A stretch of DNA of 64,000 nt from Symmachiella dynata (GTDB taxonomy: Bacteria; Planctomycetota; Planctomycetia; Planctomycetales; Planctomycetaceae), in assembly GCF_007747995.1 (NCBI RefSeq), contig NZ_CP036276.1:6128001-6192000 (forward strand), written 5' to 3'. Made by a program: the position numbers and the translations under genes. Within the stretch, counting starts at the first letter, position 1. Each line of letters starts with the position of its first letter. Of the stretch, positions 58,059-64,000 are shown piece after piece. The notes beneath the pieces are model-generated. The model did no database searches. It worked only from the letters and a program-made list of their open reading frames with translations, and was not told the origin of the DNA.

Positions 58059-59216
58059 ATGAAACGAAGTAGCCAACGTAATGTAGCAAAATGCCGCAAA
58101 GGTTTTACATTGATCGAATTACTTGTGGTAATTGCGATCATTGCCATGCTGGTCGCCTTGATCAGCCCGGCCGTTCAAAACGCTCGTGAAGCGGCCCGCC
58201 GCACACAATGCATCAACCGCCTGAAAAACTTGGGCTTGGCAATGCACAACTTTGCCAATGGCCGGAACGGAGCCTTCCCGGATCTGCACAGCACCTTGTC
58301 GTACAACGATGGTGGGGCTTCGGATGTGACCCGGGATGTCGCCTGGACGTATGCCCTGTTGGGTTATGTTGATCAACGCCCGATCGCGGACAACTTCCAA
58401 GGTTTCTATGACGGATCCAGTGGTGTGTTGACGGACCATCCGGGTAGGGCACAGTTGACCATTTTCACCTGCCCGGATGACTTGAACAATTCCAGCGCGC
58501 CGGGTGGTTTGTCCTATGTCGTGAACGGCGGAATTGGCTCGTTTCCTCTGGATGGAGTCAACCCTGGCTATCTAGAAGCCGGTGCGACGTACCCGAGTTC
58601 CGGTTCAGCGACCGGACTTGCCGATCCAAACATTCCTCTTGCTGGCCCAACGTACGGACATGATCCGGCTTCCTCGAATAACGTCGACTGGAACGGCGAC
58701 GCCTCCTTCGACTCGCTTGATCAAACGATTGCCTTCAGAACAGGTGTCTTCTTTCGTCCGAACAATTTGGTCAAGATGACGGTCGACCGGATTTCGCGTG
58801 GTGACGGTCTGCAAAACACGATACTGATTACGGAAAACGTGAACGCCGGTGCTGATGGCGATTGGTCCAGCCCCCGCTTTGCCAACATGGCCTTCTCAGT
58901 CAACGCTAACGTGGATGGTAGCGGCGTTCCGCAGAACTTTGGTAACGCTGTTCCTCCTCGCGGACCGCTAGACATGTCGGATACTATCGCGGTGCCCTGG
59001 GATGGTTCGCAACTGAACGATGCGAATGAAGGAATCTTGCCGGGAGCCAGTTTCGCCCCGAGTTCAGGACACCCCGGTATCGTCGTGGTGTGTTGGGCGG
59101 ATGGTCGTGTCAAAGCTCTGAACGATACCATCGACCAGCGCGTTTACGTTCGTCTTGTCACGCCGGACGGAACCCGTGGCGGTCAGTTGGTCCAAGACGA
59201 CAGCGCCACGGAATAA
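58059..59216 (+). CDS. DUF1559 pilin-like protein
   Basis: 385 residues, of the planctomycete family with a class III prepilin leader and a C-terminal H-X9-DG motif. Leader [20 protein letters not shown], then [20 protein letters not shown], a segment strongly typical of DUF1559. The tail [19 protein letters not shown] contains the H-X9-DG signature. Family members are very numerous in planctomycetes and probably build surface filaments; the exact role is not proved. A strong terminator follows and a possible sigma-54 promoter precedes, so it is likely a separate unit from the pseudopilin operon. Confidence 0.93.
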   Translation: MKRSSQRNVAKCRKGFTLIELLVVIAIIAMLVALISPAVQNAREAARRTQCINRLKNLGLAMHNFANGRNGAFPDLHSTLSYNDGGASDVTRDVAWTYALLGYVDQRPIADNFQGFYDGSSGVLTDHPGRAQLTIFTCPDDLNNSSAPGGLSYVVNGGIGSFPLDGVNPGYLEAGATYPSSGSATGLADPNIPLAGPTYGHDPASSNNVDWNGDASFDSLDQTIAFRTGVFFRPNNLVKMTVDRISRGDGLQNTILITENVNAGADGDWSSPRFANMAFSVNANVDGSGVPQNFGNAVPPRGPLDMSDTIAVPWDGSQLNDANEGILPGASFAPSSGHPGIVVVCWADGRVKALNDTIDQRVYVRLVTPDGTRGGQLVQDDSATE

Positions 59217-59259
59217 GTAATAACTGTTCCCGTTTGAATGCGGGTGCTGTGAAAATCCG

Positions 59260-59299
59260 ATCCCATGGTTTCCTTTGCCGGAAACCATGGGATTTTTTT
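59260..59299 (+). terminator. Intrinsic terminator after the DUF1559 gene
   Basis: A perfect 14-base-pair stem ATCCCATGGTTTCC / GGAAACCATGGGAT with six-base loop and a run of T. It ends the pilus block. Confidence 0.92.
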
Positions 59300-59429
59300 G
59301 TTGGCTGACTCTGGATCTGACCTACGGCACCGAACGACCCGTTGGCCGATGGCCATATTTAACGCGCAATGCTTAAACCAGCGGGTGATGTTGGCCGCCA
59401 GCCAACCATGGAATTCGCGGTTTCCGATT

Positions 59430-59448
59430 CCAGGGGCGTTGCCCCTGG
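59430..59448. repeat. Short palindrome CCAGGGGC-GTT-GCCCCTGG
   Basis: A perfect eight-base-pair hairpin in the gap 59300-59579, which has no supported gene. It is similar in design to other small palindromes of the window. Confidence 0.5.
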
Positions 59449-59579
59449 TTCAGGTGCCAACAGGCCTTCGGCCATGTATGTACACTACGCGCTCGGTCAG
59501 ATGTCTACCGTGCTACGTGTGTCCCGCCGGTCGCTGCTGGAAGGTAAGTCCTCTGCCAGGCGCAATGCCGACTCGGCGA

Positions 59580-61298
59580 TTAACAGCGGCGGTGACGTCC
59601 CCAACGATGGTGCGACCAAGTCCAGCGCCGGTGGCAGTGGTGATGGGGTTTTGGCGGCGGGTTCTCCGCTAGCCCGTCGATCACTTGATGGGTTTGACTC
59701 ACCAGCGCTGCATGGTCCGCTTCGCTGATCTGTCCCCGTGCCTCGGCCCAATCCAAATGCCGAATGTATTTGGTCAGCAAGAACGTCACGGCTTTCGTAT
59801 GGCCGCTGCCGTGCTCGGATAACCTCAAAGCCATATTCAGCGTGCAAGAGAGCCGGAACTGCAACCGGCGAGACAGGTTGAGTTGAGCTGTAGAATCCTT
59901 CAGATCCTGGATCGTTGGCGCGTCAGTATCCACATCAACCGTACGATCGAAGTCGGCAAAATGATCTCCGTTGGCAAGATGATTACCGGCGAGATCGGTC
60001 ACACCACCGGCACCGGCTCCATCACCGTCGATGACCAAGCGGAAATTGTCGTTGTACAGCTGATCCAATGCATTCACAACGATTTGGTCCGTCTCGGCAT
60101 TGTATTGTACGGAGGCGATGGCGACTTGGGTCTCATCCCCATCGTTGAATGGATCGCCGTCGCCGTTGGCATCGCCATTGGCCTGCAGGATTGTGTAATT
60201 GGCGACATTTTCGGCAGCGATCGCGTCGAGATCGTCGTCATTCATTTGTATGACAAACGAACGACCATCATCGCTGAGATCGACTGATTCAACCACCGGC
60301 GGATCGGTATCAATCTCGACCGGCACTTGTGAGTAGCTCAATTCCAGCGTCGTGCTTGTCGGGCCATCATTATTCACCAATGCAGATGGGGTCAAGGTAA
60401 AGCTAATCGTGCCATCGGTCGCCAATGTTTCCAAAAACGATTGGGGAAGAATGAGTGTTACGGTCGATTCAGCCTGATCGACACCTCCGACCAAAAACAA
60501 TTGGTCGACATATTGACCGTCGGCGCGGAGGACAAGGTTTTCTAAAAAGAAGTTCAGGTCACCAGTAGCGCGAATCGTCAGGGTCGCATCGCTGTTGGGA
60601 GCCGGCAGGTCACTGAAATCAAACGTCAAAACATTGGGGAAAAAGAGGTTGTTTGTCTGAGTCTGACTGGCTGTGAACAGTTCCCCTTCACTGGCGTCCA
60701 GCGACCGCACCTCGACGTCGTCGACGAACCAATCATCGGTATCAATCGCCGTGCTTCCGCCGGTCATCATGAAGCGGAATTGGAAATTGGCATGTAATGC
60801 GTCGGTCGGCAACGCGACTGTCATGTGCCCGAATTCCTGCATATGGCTGCCGCTGCCGAGCTTGCGATCCATTTCGACCCAATCTCCGGCTGCATTGCGA
60901 TATTGCAGCACGAGATCGTTACCCGCTTCAACAACGTTTCCTCCCCCACCGCGCTGAAAGCGATAGGTCAGCGTCACGTTTGATTCATTGGAGAGATCAA
61001 GGGCGACCGATTCCAGCACATCGCCCGTGCCGGCGGCGCCGTTGATGCGTGCGGCGTACGGGGCCGAGGGTTCGTCGCGACCGACATCGTCAATGGTCGC
61101 ATTTTGAACCGCCGACCAGTTCGCCGCATCAAACTCGGTCGAATCAAACGTGTCGCTGAAGAGCGTCGCGGACATCACGACTCGTTCTTCGAGCGGTTCC
61201 AGCCCGAGCGAGTTCTTCGGCCGTTTGAGCTGCCTGGAAGGGGAGGGGGGACGGTTGGGAAATTGAAAACCATCAAGCAGTTTCGACCAAGGCGACAT
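59580..61298 (-). CDS. Exported surface protein with LEPR-like N-terminal motif
   Basis: 572 residues. Near residue 33 it reads LGLEPLEERVVMSATLF, a form of the planctomycete LEPR-x-LL / LEPRVLMS motif found at the N-terminus of many large surface proteins. The middle has beta-sandwich modules, Asp-rich loops (DANGDGDPFNDGDETQ) that may bind calcium, and a VESVDLSDDGRSFVIQMND Ig/cadherin-like strand. The C-terminus changes character and ends in a His/Arg-rich tail (PHHHCHRRWTWSHHRWGR), which may reflect a frameshift. The ATG at 61298 with GGGG upstream is chosen over the TTG at 61319. Confidence 0.8.
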   Translation of the reverse strand: MSPWSKLLDGFQFPNRPPSPSRQLKRPKNSLGLEPLEERVVMSATLFSDTFDSTEFDAANWSAVQNATIDDVGRDEPSAPYAARINGAAGTGDVLESVALDLSNESNVTLTYRFQRGGGGNVVEAGNDLVLQYRNAAGDWVEMDRKLGSGSHMQEFGHMTVALPTDALHANFQFRFMMTGGSTAIDTDDWFVDDVEVRSLDASEGELFTASQTQTNNLFFPNVLTFDFSDLPAPNSDATLTIRATGDLNFFLENLVLRADGQYVDQLFLVGGVDQAESTVTLILPQSFLETLATDGTISFTLTPSALVNNDGPTSTTLELSYSQVPVEIDTDPPVVESVDLSDDGRSFVIQMNDDDLDAIAAENVANYTILQANGDANGDGDPFNDGDETQVAIASVQYNAETDQIVVNALDQLYNDNFRLVIDGDGAGAGGVTDLAGNHLANGDHFADFDRTVDVDTDAPTIQDLKDSTAQLNLSRRLQFRLSCTLNMALRLSEHGSGHTKAVTFLLTKYIRHLDWAEARGQISEADHAALVSQTHQVIDGLAENPPPKPHHHCHRRWTWSHHRWGRHRRC

Positions 61299-61636
61299 GA
61301 CAAGCCCCGACGTGCGCAAGGCACGGTTGCCGCGCTACATGGTCCCTCGAACAGGTTTTCCAGCCGCTGATTGAAACCGAACCGAGGGTGCAACGCGTTG
61401 GATCAAATGACCATCCCTGACAATCCTCCACGAGCTCCATAGCGAGGGGCCTGACTGTTGACTTCAATTGTCAATTCAACCGTAGCTCACGGTATTCGGC
61501 GAAGCAAATCGTACTGCCGTTTATTTATTGTCGCAGTCCCAAATTCTTGTTGGGGGAGCGGTTCTTAGTCGTCCATATGTGAGACGCACGGAAGACGCGT
61601 GCGAAGGAGGTTACCCAAAGGCGTTGAACATCATAG

Positions 61637-61848
61637 CCCAGGGTCGCGAACGAAGAGAGCGCACCCTGGGTCGGCGATGGAACATTAATATGCAACCCTG
61701 AAGGGGTTGTTCACGCGTTGCTCACCGGCATCGTTGGGCCAACTATTGAAAAACCCTTTCAGGGGTTGTTTGACGTCGGCTTTCATTCCCAGGGTGGCGC
61801 GGCTTTGCCAATCGTTGTCGGTATGCCACCGGAAAGGCTTTGCCTTTC
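61637..61848. repeat. Cluster of palindromic repeats
   Basis: In the gap 61320-61978: CCCAGGGT...ACCCTGGG (61637-61670), CAACCC-TGAAG-GGGTTG (near 61693), a related AACCC...GGGTT hairpin (near 61751), a CCCAGGGTGGCG half-element (near 61789), and GAAAGGC-TTT-GCCTTTC (61832-61848). These resemble the repetitive sequences seen in planctomycete genomes. No gene is supported in the gap. Confidence 0.65.
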
Positions 61849-61978
61849 TGCTTTGCGTTATGGTACGATCTGGGGCTGAATGGTTGCACTTGCCACCCGG
61901 CGACGATGGTCCAAATGGCCGGCCGCTGCTGTTTCGATATTTCGTAGACAATGTCATTCTATTGATTGCCAAACGCTC

Positions 61979-62779
61979 ATGACTCATTCTCGCCGAAGCT
62001 GTCTGCTGTTTTTGATGTTGGCGGCCCTGGGCTACGCGGGGTGCGGCTCTGCCAAGTATGAAGAACGCCTCGCGGCGACGTCGACGATGTTTCGGCACAA
62101 AGAAAAGCTGAATAAAAATCTACAGGGCATTTTCCACGACGAAGCGACAGGGATTCAGATCCGGCCGCTCGCCGGATTTGACCGCATCCCTGCCCCCGAA
62201 GCGACCGAGGGACCGGATGGAGAAATGATCGTCCCCGAGTTAGACGATCGCCAGCCGCCCTTTTTTCTTGAAGAACTCCCCGGCATGATTGCCGCTTGGA
62301 AGTCCCCAGTGACCGCAGTCGTGGGAGGCGATACCCAAAGCTCCACGGCCTATATGTACGTACTCAGTAGTCTGGGCCCCATGAATCCCGACGCCGATGA
62401 TTCGGGTTTCCGCACTCTCGTACTGGATATACTGAATCGCGAACTGGACACCGACCTCAGTAGCGGGTCACTCCATGAATCGACTTATCCGCAAGACAGT
62501 CAGGAGGGGTTTGTTCCCAAAGTGGCCTACCTCGAACGGTCCGTGGTCCCCGAACGTTTGGTCGATGATTTGTCGATGGAGTTTTCCGTCTACTTCCATG
62601 AATCCGGTGCAGATATCGTCTGCGTGATGTTCATCTTTCCCAAGAACGTCTCCGGGCTGAACGATTATCTGAACAAGATCGAACTCAGCCTCCAGACGTT
62701 GGCGATCAAATCCCGCAAATCAAATTCGGAGAATTCGAGCGGAGACGGATCCAAACCGGCCCGCTCAGGCGGCATGTAA
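61979..62779 (+). CDS. Putative lipoprotein, function unknown
   Basis: 266 residues from the ATG at 61979. Signal peptide with lipobox MLAALGYAGC (cleaved before Cys), so membrane-anchored. The body has no recognised domain; it includes a PFFLEELPGMIAAWKSPVT segment and a C-terminal SLQTLAIKSRKSN stretch, and a Ser/Gly-rich end. The frame is open upstream, but upstream residues are not signal-like. It is convergent with the recombinase gene 39 bases downstream. Confidence 0.78.
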   Translation: MTHSRRSCLLFLMLAALGYAGCGSAKYEERLAATSTMFRHKEKLNKNLQGIFHDEATGIQIRPLAGFDRIPAPEATEGPDGEMIVPELDDRQPPFFLEELPGMIAAWKSPVTAVVGGDTQSSTAYMYVLSSLGPMNPDADDSGFRTLVLDILNRELDTDLSSGSLHESTYPQDSQEGFVPKVAYLERSVVPERLVDDLSMEFSVYFHESGADIVCVMFIFPKNVSGLNDYLNKIELSLQTLAIKSRKSNSENSSGDGSKPARSGGM

Positions 62780-62818
62780 GACGGCGACGGCAATTGAGAA
62801 AAACAAGGCGTCTGCCGG

Positions 62819-63481
62819 TCAAGTCTTGTCGTTGCCCGCGTTTCCTTCGGCCAAGCGCTCGGCCAGTGCGGCGTTGTTTTCCTCGACGAACTGCGCGTAG
62901 ATGCTCGTCACCATCGGATGCGCATGGCCCATTTGCCGTTGCAGAAACAATAGGTTTCCATCGGTTTTTAAGTAGCCCAGATAGCCGTACGTATGTCGCA
63001 GCACCTGCACGCTCGCTTTGGCCCCGAGTCCGGCCGCCGTCAGAATGCGTACCACACGGCGGTACAAGCCGGTCCGCTCATAAGGCCGTCCGCGTTCGTT
63101 AATGATCAGCGGTTGTGAGGCATCGTTGGAGGCGACTTCTCCTTTCAACAACGCCGGTCGGATTTCAGCGATGTATTCTTGAATCCGGCGACTGAGGAAT
63201 TGCGGGATAAAGACCGTGCGGTCTTGCCGGGGCGTGCCAACGACCTCCAACACAGCTTCACCCGGTCCCAGTCGCGCGTCCCGGACGGTCAAGCGACAGA
63301 ACTCGCTGTTGCGCAAACCGGAATAAAGCAGGCCCGTAATGATCACTCGATCCAGGACTGCCGTATTCAGCGCTTTGCCGGTCGCGTCGACGATTTGATC
63401 GTCGAGATAGCGATTCAACTGTTCAATCTCCGGCAGCGAAAAAAAATTCTCGCGTGTCAGTTCCCATGCCGCCCGTTTCAT
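62819..63481 (-). CDS. Tyrosine recombinase/integrase (catalytic domain only)
   Basis: 220 residues. The catalytic fold is present: LLYSGLRNSEFCRLTV with the first Arg, VLRHTYGYLGYL with the second Arg and His, GHAHPMVTSIYAQF with the final Tyr nucleophile. The first His of the usual H-x-L-R box reads Q (VQVLRH). The N-terminal core-binding (SAM-like) domain of phage integrases is absent, so the protein is a short form. XerC/D are longer (about 300). No att sites are visible. It could be an integron-like or chromosomal short recombinase. It is divergent from hpnH. Confidence 0.85.
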   Translation of the reverse strand: MKRAAWELTRENFFSLPEIEQLNRYLDDQIVDATGKALNTAVLDRVIITGLLYSGLRNSEFCRLTVRDARLGPGEAVLEVVGTPRQDRTVFIPQFLSRRIQEYIAEIRPALLKGEVASNDASQPLIINERGRPYERTGLYRRVVRILTAAGLGAKASVQVLRHTYGYLGYLKTDGNLLFLQRQMGHAHPMVTSIYAQFVEENNAALAERLAEGNAGNDKT

Positions 63482-63753
63482 CCAGTCCCTCCTCTGCCCG
63501 GTTCGGGATGCCCCATCATGTCCGAGAAGAGCTTATCGCAACAATTCCGATACGTAAAGTCGCCCAGTTATAGTAAGCGGGGAATGGGTCGCCATTCCGC
63601 AACTCGGTGTATTTCCACAGTTTTAAGGCTGACAGGCAGGCCCAAACGTGATAATACCTGCTAAGACAACAAGTTATCCCAAAAACCGCCGGACCGGAAT
63701 TCATGCTCTGCACCGTATCCGCCGAAAATATTCGATCATGCAAGGAGGCGTGA

Positions 63754-64000
63754 ATGGGTGTTCCCATTTCACAGATGTGGACCGTGGCGTCCTACGTACT
63801 GGGTAAAAAACTACGTGGCGTGCAGCGATATCCCATTGTATTGATGCTGGAACCGCTCTTCCGCTGCAATCTCGCGTGCGCCGGCTGCGGGAAGATTCAA
63901 TACCCCTCTGACATCCTCAAACAGAACATGCCGGTCGACAAAGCGCTGGCAGCTGTCGATGAATGCGGCGCGCCGATTGTCTCAATCCCCGGCGGCGAAC
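63754..64000 (+). CDS. hpnH: Radical SAM adenosyl-hopene transferase HpnH (5' part)
   Basis: Adds an adenosyl group to hopene in hopanoid side-chain synthesis. The visible 82 residues start [18 protein letters not shown] and contain the radical-SAM cluster motif [16 protein letters not shown] (C-x3-C-x2-C) and the [13 protein letters not shown] segment typical of HpnH. AAGGAGG precedes the ATG by five bases. The C-terminus continues beyond the window. Hopanoids are common in planctomycetes. Confidence 0.93.
   Translation, partial: MGVPISQMWTVASYVLGKKLRGVQRYPIVLMLEPLFRCNLACAGCGKIQYPSDILKQNMPVDKALAAVDECGAPIVSIPGGE

Noticed and set aside
59369-59728. Plus-strand frame of 119 residues near the end of the surface-protein gene
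   Set aside because: No ribosome site and mostly antisense to the minus-strand gene; no homology pattern.

Overview
The window looks like chromosomal DNA of a planctomycete (Planctomycetia). Several features point that way together: a DUF1559 pilin-like gene with an H-X9-DG type tail, an oversized GspK-like pseudopilin with EF-hand-like loops, a surface protein opening with a degenerate LEPR-type motif, a Tat-exported Gfo/Idh/MocA oxidoreductase, an FHA/coiled-coil/Ser-Thr kinase giant, and the start of the hopanoid gene hpnH. GC is moderate, and start codons are ATG, GTG and TTG, often with AGGAG-like sites. I cannot name the genus from sequence alone.

Layout. 1-10.8 kb: minus-strand housekeeping genes (purine nucleoside phosphorylase, a TPR protein, an Asp-rich acidic protein, the run carB-maf-dus, an unknown protein, and an overlapping rbfA-like/rtcB pair). 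11-16 kb: a large unknown protein convergent with a DsbD-type thiol transporter, separated by a strong bidirectional terminator. 16.5-25 kb: Gfo/Idh/MocA oxidoreductase, an SPFH-GYF protein, a Clp-N/ThiD2/ThiE fusion, the divergent clpC, and a methyltransferase. 25-38.3 kb: a small ORF, a YdjM-like membrane protein, the FHA-FHA-coiled-coil-kinase, an esterase, a patatin, an acyl-CoA dehydrogenase with a TetR-type operator, a K+ channel-like protein, an FKBP isomerase and a SASA esterase. 38.3-39 kb: a decayed IS3-like remnant and tRNA-Ala(CGC).

39.6-59.2 kb is the coherent block of the window. It is a type IV pilus / type II secretion-like cluster, all on the plus strand: two PilB/GspE assembly ATPases flanking a PilT retraction ATPase, a PilC/GspF platform protein, five class III prepilin-like proteins, a giant GspK-like protein, and a separate DUF1559 pilin-like gene behind a long leader with a possible sigma-54 promoter. 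No secretin, prepilin peptidase or PilMNOP genes occur here, so these must lie elsewhere if the machine is complete. 59.5-64 kb: a surface protein with a LEPR-like N-terminus, palindromic repeats, a lipoprotein, a catalytic-domain-only tyrosine recombinase and the 5' part of hpnH.

Dispersed palindromic elements with arms GGGTGCCACTG / CAGTGGCACCC occur in several intergenic regions. The most unusual single observations are the ClpN-ThiD2-ThiE fusion divergent from clpC, the giant GspK with metal-loop motifs shared in style with neighbouring pseudopilins, and the FHA/coiled-coil/kinase protein.
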